This document shows positions 54,710 to 64,000 of a stretch of DNA of 64,000 nt, piece after piece. This DNA is from Cryptomeria japonica (lineage: Eukaryota; Streptophyta; Pinopsida; Cupressales; Cupressaceae). The stretch lies in assembly GCF_030272615.1 (NCBI RefSeq), contig NC_081413.1:159214849-159278848 (forward strand), written 5' to 3'. Positions within the stretch are counted from its first letter, which is position 1, and each line of letters begins with the position of its first letter. A program made the position numbers and the translations under genes. Below the pieces are notes generated by a model that did no database searches, was not told the DNA's origin, and saw only the letters and a list, made by a program, of their open reading frames with translations.

Positions 54710-56830
54710 ATGAGGTTTCCTAAAATCTATCTCTCTTATCTACGTTATTTATTGCAAAATCTATTTCTTATAATGAAATGTTGTGTAGGTATGGCGACCC
54801 CAAAGGCGGGAGCATCCACCAGTCGCTCGGCCCTCATGAAAGAAGATCAGAAGACTGAAGAAGTGGAGACCAAGATCGTGTCCAAGTGGAGCAACATTGG
54901 AGATACAAACTTGGGGAACTTTAGCACGAAGAAGTTCCGAGAGGTCCCGTACATCGGCAAGCCATCACCTGTCGCCCGGAGAATAATAGAAAGTGGCATC
55001 ATTAAGGCGGCCGGTTTTCCTCCAGCCATTCAGTGTCACGAGTTGATGATCGAGTGTGCCCGTCATTACAATCCACAGTCCAGGACAATTGTGTCCAATG
55101 AGGGAAACATTTTGGCGTACCTTTCAGAGGAGGCCATAAGTGAAGCCTTCCATCTTCCAGAGCACAGGGACATGATATACAAGAGCATTGAAGGAGCCAG
55201 ATCAGTGTACGATGATGATCCAGATGCTTGTCTAAGCATAATCAACAAGAACTGGCTACTCAAGAGTCGTCCCCGTCTGAGCAAAGTACCGAACACACCA
55301 CACCGGATCGATTTCCAAGAAGAGTACAGAGATTTGATCACCATGCTCAACAGAGTTACAGGAGCACCTCATGCCTTCTATTTTGAGAAATGGATGTTTT
55401 ATTTCATCCAGGTGATTGTTCAAGGGAAGGGTACAATACATTGGGCTAGGATAATTAGCCATTGCTTAGACGTACAGTTGAGAAGACTCAGGGCTACTAA
55501 GTCCTTCCACATGAGTTCATACGTCATCTATGCCTTAACCAGGAGCGTTGAGTACGCAGGACTACCTCACAGAGGAGTGATTGGAAGAGGACCCGGCGAG
55601 GTCAGAGTTTGTGAATCCTATACCTACTTGCATCATCCACCAGGGAAGAACTACAAGTTAATCAATGATACTTTCACGATGAACATCACAAGGACGTTGC
55701 AAGGAGGGATTCACAACAGATTATCTCAAGATGCCCAGGAATTAATCAAGAGGTACGGTGCTTGGTTCATTCAGTTTCCTAAGTTCACTTACATTAGAGT
55801 GTATGGATGTCCTTTACCTCCATATATGTTGCCGAGATACCCGACAGACAGGATTGTGTTACTTGAAGTAACAAGGCAGTTGGCAGCATATGTGAAGGCA
55901 TTCAGACACAGACATCAGAATGGAGTTCAGGTACCTATTATTTTGGGTAATTCAGTTGAGGTATGTCCCAATGTCTCAGCCATGGATGATGCAGAGAGGG
56001 AGTTAGCCTTGTATCCTTTTTCATCTTTTGCTTGGAGGAATAGTTTTGATCCTCATGGACATTTAGAGGAGACAGTCGGTAGAAGATTTAGACATGAGTA
56101 CCAGATTGAAGATTTTATGATGAATCTCCTAGATGATCTCGAAGTGAAACGAAAGATACATTCTAGATTGCCTCTGGATTTCATCAGGAAATGTAAGATT
56201 TACAGAGTAGCCGACCAAGCTCAGGACAACGGCAGGCACATCCAATCTTCATATGATAGAGAAAGCAAGACAATAAGTTTGAATTGGAATGAGCCTGAGG
56301 CCGTGGATTTAGATGAATTGATGGCACCAGTCTTGTCTTGTACTCGCAGATGGGTAGATGTTCAGCACCAGAAGTTGAGAGAACAAGGCATAGCCATGTC
56401 TTTTACTTTGGAAGAGAAACCAGCTGAAGGTGGAGCCAGTGTTAGTGAAGGCAATCCTAATCCTAGGAATTCAGGTGAAGGTAACCTTCGATGTGCCAGT
56501 GAGGGCAATCTCCATTCGAGAGGTTCGAAGAGAAAGGAAAGATCAGAAAAGAAAGAGCCTTCCAAGAAAAAGCAAGGTGCTAACAAAGATCAAACACTAG
56601 GTACTTCTTCCAGGCCAGAAGATAGAACAGTTCGAGTGGAAGAATCCATGGAATCGATGGTACAGAATGACAGGCAGGAGGAAGAACAGGCACAGCATGT
56701 TTCATCCGATGGATCTCTCCAAGACTATGATTTAGAAGAAGATAATGAAGTAACATCTCCTCCCAGACAAGAAGAAGTAGTACACAAAGAAATTCAAGTT
56801 CAAGAGACAAGATCAAATATCCCAGATTAG
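54710..56830 (+). CDS. LTR-encoded protein, part 1 (706 codons), 3' LTR
   Basis: Second copy of the ORF at 38973-41093. One amino-acid change was noticed: Pro in place of Leu in 'HHPPGKNY' (55641). One silent change is at 54976. It also ends in TAG. In the 3' LTR this ORF would be included near the 3' end of a genomic RNA that starts at the second TATA of the 5' LTR, comparable in position to U3 accessory genes of some retroviruses. That comparison is about position only; the proteins are unrelated. Confidence 0.88.
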   Translation: MRFPKIYLSYLRYLLQNLFLIMKCCVGMATPKAGASTSRSALMKEDQKTEEVETKIVSKWSNIGDTNLGNFSTKKFREVPYIGKPSPVARRIIESGIIKAAGFPPAIQCHELMIECARHYNPQSRTIVSNEGNILAYLSEEAISEAFHLPEHRDMIYKSIEGARSVYDDDPDACLSIINKNWLLKSRPRLSKVPNTPHRIDFQEEYRDLITMLNRVTGAPHAFYFEKWMFYFIQVIVQGKGTIHWARIISHCLDVQLRRLRATKSFHMSSYVIYALTRSVEYAGLPHRGVIGRGPGEVRVCESYTYLHHPPGKNYKLINDTFTMNITRTLQGGIHNRLSQDAQELIKRYGAWFIQFPKFTYIRVYGCPLPPYMLPRYPTDRIVLLEVTRQLAAYVKAFRHRHQNGVQVPIILGNSVEVCPNVSAMDDAERELALYPFSSFAWRNSFDPHGHLEETVGRRFRHEYQIEDFMMNLLDDLEVKRKIHSRLPLDFIRKCKIYRVADQAQDNGRHIQSSYDRESKTISLNWNEPEAVDLDELMAPVLSCTRRWVDVQHQKLREQGIAMSFTLEEKPAEGGASVSEGNPNPRNSGEGNLRCASEGNLHSRGSKRKERSEKKEPSKKKQGANKDQTLGTSSRPEDRTVRVEESMESMVQNDRQEEEQAQHVSSDGSLQDYDLEEDNEVTSPPRQEEVVHKEIQVQETRSNIPD

Positions 56831-58012
56831 TTGAAGGAAAGATTGACTAAGGTGATCGTAATGGAGGACGAGGACAGTGCAATCGATCTAGAGAGCCTTG
56901 TTGGACGTTCACATATGACAACAGAGAAGAAGAAGGCTACAAAGATGTCCAAGATGATTCGAGATGAGACTGGATCCAGAAAACTGCAGATAGCTACACC
57001 GGCAGCAGACAAATATGAGGGTGAGATCCTAGCAGAGGACTATCATATACAGACCATTGAGTTAGGACCATCCACAGCAGAGCAGACTTTAGATGATGCC
57101 ACCGACACATTTGAGGCATTGAAGGACAAGTTCAGAGAAGAAGTAGAAAAGAATAGAAAGCTTGAGAAAGAGGTCGGTGCATGGAGAACATATTTCAGTC
57201 ACATCAATGAACCTTTGGGACGTCAGGATCCAGTTAGATCACCATTGCAGGCATTGCCCCTTCAATCAATCAATGAAGCAGAAAGATTCAGGAATATGGT
57301 TCAGCGTACATGTAATTGGATGGATAGATCTCACACGGTGGCCATTGAGTTTATTACAAGGATGTCGAAGATCACCCACCAGGCTATCCAAGTTCTTGAG
57401 ATAATCCACAGATTGATGGCAACAGTAGCTGCATTTGCCCATACCAAGGACGTTGTCATTCCTGTCTTGAAAGTTATAAGACATACATCCAGGAGAATTT
57501 TGGCACAAGAGAAGATCTTGGAGGGCGATTCTCACAGTTTGTTTCAGTGGTCAACCTTACTCCATATAAAGAGTGTTCTCTTTGAGGACATCAGTATTAG
57601 ATGTGGTCAAGTTGAGGAGGTGATCAATCCGATCCAGGACAGAGTATTTGAGGTACTTCGTACCATTCTTGGCAGAAGGATCGAGGTCGAGACAGATGTG
57701 GATTTACAAGAATTTGAAGATAGAATCAAGATCATCTTTCGCAAGGACGCAGATGTTACAGATGAGCAGTATGATCAGATGTATGCCACCATGCTCCTAA
57801 TTGATAGAACTAAGGAACTTGAACCTACTTGGGACACAGCTCTTCTAGATGCATTTGATCAGGTTATCCACTTAGAAGAGAGTATCAAGAATCTTCCCGA
57901 GATTCCAATCACAGAAATCGAAGGAATTGTGACAAAATTCATTGCATATGCTAAGAAAGAGAATTGGAAGGGGAATAAGATTCTAGATGAAAGGTTGTTA
58001 CAGATGACATGA
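56831..58012 (+). CDS. LTR-encoded protein, part 2 (393 codons), 3' LTR
   Basis: Second copy of the ORF at 41094-42275. It ends 'LLQMT' where the 5' copy has 'LLHMT' (58003), and has one silent change at 57415. Same frame as part 1 after the TAG. Confidence 0.8.
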   Translation: MKERLTKVIVMEDEDSAIDLESLVGRSHMTTEKKKATKMSKMIRDETGSRKLQIATPAADKYEGEILAEDYHIQTIELGPSTAEQTLDDATDTFEALKDKFREEVEKNRKLEKEVGAWRTYFSHINEPLGRQDPVRSPLQALPLQSINEAERFRNMVQRTCNWMDRSHTVAIEFITRMSKITHQAIQVLEIIHRLMATVAAFAHTKDVVIPVLKVIRHTSRRILAQEKILEGDSHSLFQWSTLLHIKSVLFEDISIRCGQVEEVINPIQDRVFEVLRTILGRRIEVETDVDLQEFEDRIKIIFRKDADVTDEQYDQMYATMLLIDRTKELEPTWDTALLDAFDQVIHLEESIKNLPEIPITEIEGIVTKFIAYAKKENWKGNKILDERLLQMT

Positions 58013-58114
58013 CATCTTAATTCTCATTGGCTGATACCTCCTAGATTTTTGTGCCAAATTTAATATTTGGCTATGTATTTAATGTTGTTCAGTAAAAAGG
58101 AGGTCATTTGTAAC

Positions 58115-58205
58115 AAACCCTAATTAGGGTTTAGGTGTCATGATCTTGTCCGTTGATTTACTTTCAATCTGGACCTTTAGTTGTAATTGGGGATGCTATT
58201 TATAC
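58115..58205 (+). promoter_or_regulatory. Telo-box palindrome and TATA, 3' LTR
   Basis: Copy of 42378-42468: the AAACCCTAATTAGGGTTT palindrome followed by TATTTATA at 58198-58205. In this LTR it could drive transcription into the flanking intron. Confidence 0.55.
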
Positions 58206-59055
58206 CCCCATTTTTCATTTCATTTGATATATATAGAATAGTCAATAGAGAAATAGAGAATAGAGCAATTTTTATTTTGTAGCAAGATTGAGTCTTGAAG
58301 AGAGAAGTTCAAGCAATTGTTGTATATGATGACTTGGAAATCAATAAAATATTGAAGTTATGGTGTTTTGTTGCAAGTTTCTTGAGTTATCTTCATGGTT
58401 GTTGGATGTACTTGAATCACGCTCAATCAAAGTAGTTTGTTAATTTGAAAGGCTAAGTGTGAGGTTTGATATTTGGTAGGATTCGCTATCCAAACCACTA
58501 GCTTCTTGCTGATTGTAGGAACGCCTTGCGTGGTCGACTGGAAAACGTTTTGAGTCCTTAACCTTCAAGCATTTTCGCATCTAGGATATGTACCTTCGTA
58601 GTAGTGTCCTTGGTCTTTGATGCATTGAACACCATTATTACCTTAGAAGATCGCACTAATTTCAGTTGAGTTGTTATCTTATGGCAAAATTGAAATTGGT
58701 TGAGTCTTGCCAAATCTCATTCATGCTAAGTCGTTCATAGGATTAGACTAGATTAGATTTACTTAAACCCTGTCCTTTTTCCTTTTTTTTTTTTTTTTTT
58801 TTTGAAAGTTCCTTTTAGATTAGTAAAACCTTCGAACTATTGAATCCGTAAGACGCCTTGAAGGAAACAGCAAATCACATCATACCACTAAAAAGCTTGT
58901 CCACACGTGGAGACCCCACTAAAAGAACCTTGGAGTCCACCTAACTGATCCTTTTTGCAGATCTTCAGCAGTTAGAGACTATTTTCTCAAGAGAGGATAA
59001 GATGCCTAATGGTATTTTATTCTGTGTATGATTGTGTACAAAATACACGTCAACA

Positions 59056-59984
59056 GTTACCAATGTACATAGTCAGTGATTGAGATAGTAGATTTATCAG
59101 CATGTTCTAGAAGGAACCCTTGAGATTGACAAGTACCAAGTTGACTCCTAGTACCAATTACCACCCTTAGACGGATGGACAGATATATATTGTTAATAAA
59201 TGGGTGGAATGATACCTGCACAATTATGTTTTTGCGCAGAGAAGAGCTTGGGTTAAGTGGTTGCATTTAGGAGAATTTTGCTATAACACTACTTATCGCA
59301 TTTCCATTGGTATATGACCTTTAAGAGCTTTGTATGGTTATGACCCTATGACATATGTGGATTTGGTCATGATGGGGTGAAGGAGAGTCAAGATAACGTT
59401 AATCACTTAAGGATAATATTCAACAGGCACAAGATCAACAAAAAATCTATGTAGATAAGCAAATGATGGAGAGGATATTTTAAGGATTATATTCAGCAGG
59501 CACAATATCAACAAAAAATCTATGTAGATAAGCAAATGATGGAGAAGACATTATATATAGGTGAATTAGTCTTACTGTGGTTGCAGCTGTACAGGCAATC
59601 TTCTTTGAAGAAGAGTGGTGTAGAAAAACTAAAGCCTAGGTACTATGGTCCTTATGGAGTCATGAGGAGAGCAGGAGAAGTTGCCTATGAGTTGGAATTG
59701 CCTGAATATTGCAGAATTCATAATGTGTTCGACATATCATGCCTCAAGAAGGCTTTAAGACAGCACATCACACCTTTTTCTGAGATACCACCCTTGGAGA
59801 GGAGAGGAGAGCTTGAGGTAGTATTGGAGGTCAAGGAGAGAATGTTAAGGAATAGAGTAATCAAGGAATATTTGATTTAGTGGAAACACCTACTGCTAGA
59901 TGATGCCACAAGGGAGGGTGAACAGATTCTGCAACATCCTAATCTTCAATTGCTTGAGGACAAGCAATTTCGGGAAGGGATGAT
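59056..59984 (+). pseudogene. Host chromovirus integrase end with chromodomain-like tail
   Basis: Resumes the integrase interrupted at 35733, sharing the GTTAC duplication. It reads 'TNYHPQTDGQIYIVNKWVE', then the 59536-59880 frame with 'LKPRYYGPYGVMRRAGEVAY' and 'VIKEYLI', a TAG, then 'WKHLLLDDATREGEQIL' (the chromodomain-like end). A 73-bp tandem duplication lies at 59408-59553. The reading ends at the purine-rich CGGGAAGGGATGAT before the LTR start at 59985. Confidence 0.85.
59408..59553 (+). repeat. 73-bp tandem duplication in the integrase remnant
   Basis: Units 59408-59480 and 59481-59553 share AACAAAAAATCTATGTAGAT and AAGCAAATGATGGAGA with a few substitutions. A later local duplication in a dead element. 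Confidence 0.9.
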
Positions 59985-60480
59985 TGTAATGCCCCCTTTT
60001 GTTGAGTAGCTGAAAGTGTCCATTTTAGTCTATTTAATCCTGTAGGCTAATTTTGGGTTTTGTTAGGGAATAAATAAATAAATAAATAATGCTGTCCAAT
60101 AAAGTAATTTTTTGGATGACTTTATTTTAGTTAATTTAATAAAATGACTTAGGTGATTCTAAAGGTAAATATTATAAAGTCACTTTATAAAAGTACTTTA
60201 ATGATATGTTTTGAGCAAGAAATTAAAGGTACTTTCGGGAAAGTTCTATGGGAAACTATAAAATGTGATTTGAGAGCTAATATGTATATGCTCGATTTTG
60301 TTTTCCTTTGTGGAGATTTAAAACTTGCAATGAGAGAAAACCCTAAGAGAATTGTTTTTGGTGTGAGACATCTACCCTAGCCGATTTATAGGTGGATTCA
60401 CACAAGATTCACTTTTGGGAGTAATTGGAGAAACAGGGACTTCGCTGAGTACAAGCAACACCATTTCCAGCAAAAAAGCC
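59985..60480 (+). repeat. 3' LTR of the host chromovirus (right end undefined)
   Basis: Starts TGTAATGCCCCC directly after the purine-rich tract. The start matches the LTR-like fragment at 12918. No 5' LTR survives for comparison, so its right boundary cannot be fixed and the end given is nominal. Confidence 0.5.
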
Positions 60481-61760
60481 AGCAGTACCATTGTTAATTT
60501 TTATTTGAGAGGCAAAATATGGGTTTTGAATTATAGAGAGTGCTAAACAAATTCCATGGTGCTGTTTGATTAGTCAAAATGGCCAAAAAGGCTCCATATT
60601 AAAGCTGCAATTTCCCTTGTGCTGCCATACTTCATGAGGAAAGCCGTACCAAAAGATTTGGCGTCTATGAGGATGATGTGGCAGGTGTGTGGGCAAAAGG
60701 ACTAGTCAAATGCTATTGCTGTCATATTGGAGTCTCTTTGAAGTCTACGCAGCATTCTTTGGAGGGTCGCAGCATATGAGGGAGTGAATATGTTCATCCA
60801 AACTTGCTGTACTAAGTAAAGAGGCTGCTGTACCTTGTAAGGAAGGAGCCATACATGCCTTGAGGAGCCGTCCAGCTTGGAAGAAGGTTGGAAGCTGCTG
60901 TTTGAACCATCCCTAGGTCAGAAATAATATTTTATTATGTACCCAATTCTGATAAGTATTTTCTGATGTTACTGTTGGACAGTAATTTCTATATATTTAT
61001 TATGTGGTATCAATGGTATGCAAAGTTTCATTATTTTGCAAGGTAAATTTCAAATTTGTTATCAGAAAGAAAAATTGAGAAAACAATTTATTCTGTCAAA
61101 GCTCAAGGAAAACAATATAAAATTATATTTGCAAATCAGTGACCTGCAAAGTGTTCAACAAAATGTCTGTGCACCATTAACTGCAATAATTGCAAAAAAA
61201 AATTGGTAAATTGAGTCAGCATATTACACGAGCTATTTAAAAAATATAGCTGAAATATTCCTTTATTACTTACAAACCTAAATGGTATGGGTGGTTATGG
61301 TGATTTCTTGAGTAAGTTTGTTGCTTTTTCCCAGTTTGCTTCCATGTTACTTTACATCAAATTCTTGCATGCTTGCATCCTTGTCACATATCTTTCTGAG
61401 GGATAGAAGTGGATATCTTATACCCATGGCTAGGAATAGGAGTGTAGAATTATTATTTTACATGTACATTTTACTCTACTCTATTAGACAAAACAAGAGA
61501 GATGTTGATAACCTTATAAATTTATAATTAAGTGCTTGATTAGCACTGGACTTTGTTATTGTACTTAACAGAATCTTATGGGAACACAATGCTATTTTCC
61601 TAGCAGCAATTTACTGAACTGTATATTAAAGCAATCACAACATGCTATCTGTTATGCCTTTAGCATTGATTTCTCTATCGGGGCTGTTTTGTATTTATTT
61701 ATGTAAACATTAATGCTTATTCTTGAAACTGCAAGCCAATTTATGAATATTTAATAATAA
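60481..61760. other. Last part of intron 4, nothing recognised
   Basis: No conserved frame or element end was recognised. The small ORFs at 61018-61209 and 61318-61527 have no recognisable features. Confidence 0.45.
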
Positions 61761-61781
61761 TTCATTTTCTTTGGAGTACAG

Positions 61782-61878
61782 AATGCTGTCTGACATGTCA
61801 CGGCTTGAGTCCAAGGTTGAAAGGTTGGAGGCTCAGGTTGCAACAAAAGAGAGGGAGCTAGCTGCACTTACACGGACG
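61782..61878 (+). CDS. MSD1: Msd1/SSX2IP-like gene, exon 5 (coiled coil)
   Basis: Starts after GTACAG and completes the split Arg codon, then reads 'MLSDMSRLESKVERLEAQVA' and 'TKERELAALTRT'. This is a heptad-rich coiled coil that matches the 'SSDLDHLQS...RLKDQLE' segment of ADIP-family proteins. It ends in phase 0 at a GTCTGA donor, a weaker donor than the others in this gene. Confidence 0.87.
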
Positions 61879-62013
61879 GTCTGATGAAAATATTTTTGGT
61901 TTCTCATTTTTGTGAAACTGTAGAAAAACACTGATAGTAGTAAACTGAGTTTAGATAGTTTCTAGGTTTCTAACATGTCTTAGATTTCTTCGTCACATCT
62001 GTTATGATACCAG

Positions 62014-62103
62014 GAACAAAAAGCCTCTGCTGCTTTCAAGGCTCAGATTGAGAAGCTGCAACAAGAGCGTGATGAATTTCAAAGGATGGTCATTGGGAAT
62101 CAG
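62014..62103 (+). CDS. MSD1: Msd1/SSX2IP-like gene, exon 6 (coiled coil)
   Basis: Phase-0 exon of 30 codons reading 'EQKASAAFKAQIEKLQQERD' then 'EFQRMVIGNQ', between a CCAG acceptor and a GTGTGC donor. It continues the coiled coil. Exon 5 to 6 spacing is 135 bp, in contrast to the 43.5-kb intron just upstream. Confidence 0.88.
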
Positions 62104-62300
62104 GTGTGCTTTCTATTTAAGAAAAAACTCAAAGAAATGAGGTGATTTGAAATTAATTCTCTTAGAAGGTTGATCTCAGTTTCTGTCTTTTTATTCCTTC
62201 AACATGACATTTTGAAGTTTTTATGTCATTATCTTGGCTTATACACCTGGAAGTTCTGAAACAGATTTTATTTTTCTTTATTGACTTGAATTTGTTATAG

Positions 62301-62363
62301 CAAGTCCGGACTCAGCAGATACATGAGATGAAGAAAAAGGAGAAGGAATATATTAAGCTACAG
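62301..62363 (+). CDS. MSD1: Msd1/SSX2IP-like gene, exon 7 (coiled coil)
   Basis: Phase-0 exon of 21 codons, 'QVRTQQIHEMKKKEKEYIKL' plus Gln, with a TTATAG acceptor and a GTGAAT donor. The 'HEMKKKEKEYIKL' segment matches the strongly conserved 'HDMKRKEREYNKLK' block of SSX2IP proteins. No later exon was recognised before 64000, so the rest of the gene lies beyond the window. Confidence 0.88.
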
Positions 62364-64000
62364 GTGAATTGTTTTGCTAAGAATGTCATGTTTTCGGTTT
62401 AGATGTATATTGTATATCATCTGTTTTATATGCTGAACACAAAAGAACTACTGAATGTTTCTTCTATTGGCTGAACTTTTCACTTGGCAGGAAATTTGAA
62501 ATCTTGTAGACTTACCTTTCCTTATTTCCTTGTAACAGATCTAATTTCAGCTCTTGTGATATTTTTCTCTTATTACATGCATTTAGAGCATAGTTTGTGA
62601 TACTGGCATATCGAGAGTGCTTTTAGGGCATTTGTTCCTCATTGAGCTTCACAATCATATTAGAATATTTTTAAGGTATACCTAGAGCTTAAATGAGCCA
62701 CATAATTTTTGGTGTTTCATAATTTCAGAATTAATTCTAAGTTATTTCACAAAGTATCAGTTGTAGGATTGGCTAATATATTGCTTTTTATCCTAGTCAA
62801 ATATTGTATGGTAAATTTATTCCTCTTTTTCCTTGAAACAAATTTCATTTTTTGTAAGATAAAAGGTATAAGAGCCTGAAATATCTTAGAATATAAAAGT
62901 ATAGAAATCACATCCAAAAACAGCTGGTTACAGATACAGATTCAAAGAATCAGGTTTTAAACAAAACTGAGTAGACCGCAATAATACTTACAATTGCCAG
63001 AATACTTTCAAAATGGCAAGAACATAACCATTGCTAGAATACTTTCGGAATAACAAGAACAGGACCAAAAAACTGGCAGCATGATTTCAATGAAGCATTA
63101 GCAGTACCAAAAAAGCTAAAATCTTAACAGCACCCAGCACTAAAATTAACTTTCATCAAATTCCTGAGCATTGTTTAGATCAGGAACTTCATCTTGTGAT
63201 CTGAAAATGAATCTAGTCTTGTGTTTATTGGCATTTTTGCGACAGAGAAATGTATGCTAGAGAAGGTTGGGTGGTGTAGGACATCTTGAAACTGTGTTTG
63301 GCAAAGAGAATGTCATTTAGGAATTGGTTATGGTCACCATTGGCCTTATAAATGTAATTGTATTGTAGTGGAAAAACATTAATTGGGTGGCATCAAAAGT
63401 GGAATATGATTGCATGTATAAATTCCTCTTGAAAAGTTGTGCAATTTCAAAAACAATGGCACCTCATATTGAGTCTGTATGCAAATGTTATGGCGTTTGG
63501 AAGTAGGTCAAAGATGGTTGTCAAAATGGCAAATTCATCATGAAAGTGGCAAAAACACATTTACCAGTTTTCAAAAAGCAGCAAATTTATTATTTGCCAG
63601 TTTGTAGAAAGTAGCAAAAACTCATTTGTAGTTTGCAAAGAGCTGCAAATTTGTCATTCTTTGGTTTGTAGAAAGTGGCAAATTCATTGTGCAGTCAAGC
63701 CTATCAAAGGATATTCCAGTTTTTTGACTTTTTCACTTCCTCTCCTTTGATAGTTGTTTTATCTTTTAAATGGTAGGGGAGTCCATACAAACCCTATTTA
63801 TGGTTGACTTGTACATGCTTGAGTCTTAACCTTTTTGGTTGGGAGCTTTTAGTGAGATTTTCCTCTTGTATTGTATGATGTTTATGACTATTGTAGAAGT
63901 TGTAACAGTAGAGTTCATTTAAGAGAGTTACATTGATTCTTGGGGAGCCTGTTACTTTGTTGGACCTCTTGTATAAGGTCCAAGAATTGTGAATCAATCT
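62364..64000. other. Intron after exon 7, no exon recognised
   Basis: AT-rich intron-like sequence. It contains a degenerate tandem repeat of about 65 bp (63541-63690) with AGAAAGTGGCAAA and GCAGCAAATTT words. No further exon of the Msd1/SSX2IP-like gene was recognised. Confidence 0.5.
63541..63690 (+). repeat. Degenerate 65-bp tandem repeat
   Basis: Units start at 63541, 63606 and 63670 (the last partial), each with GAAAGTRGCAAA, and the first two with AGCWGCAAATTT. Confidence 0.65.

Larger units (their letters stand above)
35734..59055 (+). mobile_element. Complete 23.3-kb Tat/Athila-like Ty3/gypsy element with gene-bearing LTRs
   Basis: Flanked by the perfect 5-bp duplication GTTAC (35729-35733 and 59056-59060). 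Two LTRs of 7585 bp surround an 8152-bp internal region. LTR ends are TGTTGTGACC and ACGTCAACA. The internal region encodes a 2297-codon Gag-Pol with an extra RNase H and no chromodomain, ending in 'PVNGRYLKHYF', which is typical of the Athila/Tat group. Each LTR carries a hairpin array and a two-part ORF of 1100 codons, which is exceptional. By eye the LTRs differ at only about seven positions, so the insertion is young. Confidence 0.95.
51471..59055 (+). repeat. 3' giant LTR (7585 bp)
   Basis: Collinear with 35734-43318 at a constant offset of 15737. Seven differences noticed: 36205/51942, 38038/53775, 39239/54976, 39904/55641, 41678/57415, 42266/58003 and 43097/58834. Six are transitions. 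It contains a second full copy of the hairpin array and ORF pair. Confidence 0.97.
18283..61781 (+). other. Giant intron 4 (43.5 kb) of the Msd1/SSX2IP-like gene
   Basis: The exon 4 donor (AG|GTAAAA) and exon 5 acceptor (GTACAG|A) restore one reading frame of the same protein family. All elements from the LINE tail to the 23-kb retrotransposon lie within it. Both the nested chromovirus and the giant-LTR element are in the same orientation as the gene. Long, repeat-filled introns are a known feature of conifer and other gymnosperm genes. Confidence 0.8.

Noticed and set aside
59985-60480. An LTR of the giant element family
   Set aside because: It starts TGTAATGCCCCC, follows the chromovirus integrase end and a purine tract, and matches chromovirus LTR starts, not TGTTGTGACC.

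Overview
The window is nuclear DNA from a seed plant with a very large, retrotransposon-rich genome. A gymnosperm such as a conifer is the best guess. The reasons are one ordinary eukaryotic gene with a single intron of about 43.5 kb, plant-type Ty3/gypsy, Ty1/copia, LINE and TRIM elements, and almost nothing else that codes. The species cannot be named from the sequence.

Region 1 (1-15.5 kb) is old repeat debris: a LINE ORF1 fragment (1-1007, +), LINE RNase H and zf-RVT fragments (about 4.0-5.96 kb, -), and a copia gag split by an old minus-strand Ty3/gypsy chromovirus (6228-12917). AT-rich DNA with no recognisable genes follows. Region 2 (15.5-18.3 kb) holds a duplicated A/T-rich promoter-side repeat, a 91-bp palindrome and the first four coding exons of a host gene. 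The protein matches the SSX2IP/ADIP/Msd1 family of coiled-coil microtubule-anchoring proteins. Exons 5-7 lie at 61.78-62.36 kb and the gene runs off the window.

Region 3 is intron 4 (18283-61781). It contains a LINE tail, an unidentified 223-codon minus-strand ORF, a TA-rich block, and a decayed orphan copy of an unusual protein gene (23224-25624) preceded by four regularly spaced hairpins. A degraded plus-strand chromovirus (27.7-60 kb) follows, with later insertions nested inside it: (a) a 4.95-kb solo LTR with TSD GGAAC (28276-33224), itself carrying a complete 334-bp TRIM with TSD AAGAA whose LTRs contain a tRNA-like cloverleaf; and (b) a complete 23.3-kb Tat/Athila-like Ty3/gypsy element with TSD GTTAC (35734-59055).

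The most unusual object is the 23.3-kb element. Its two 7585-bp LTRs are almost identical. The part of each LTR upstream of the downstream TATA carries what looks like a whole gene: 13 hairpins mostly spaced about 166 bp apart, a TATA box, a leader with a candidate 204-bp intron, and a 706-codon ORF joined in frame to a 393-codon ORF across one TAG. The orphan locus at 23.2-25.6 kb encodes a clear homolog with a parallel layout (hairpin array, candidate leader intron, ORF). The internal region encodes Gag-protease-archaeal-type RNase H-RT-RNase H-integrase, with the extra RNase H in an unusual position before RT.

All functional statements about the LTR-borne protein are inference. No splice site, start site or expression claim has been tested.
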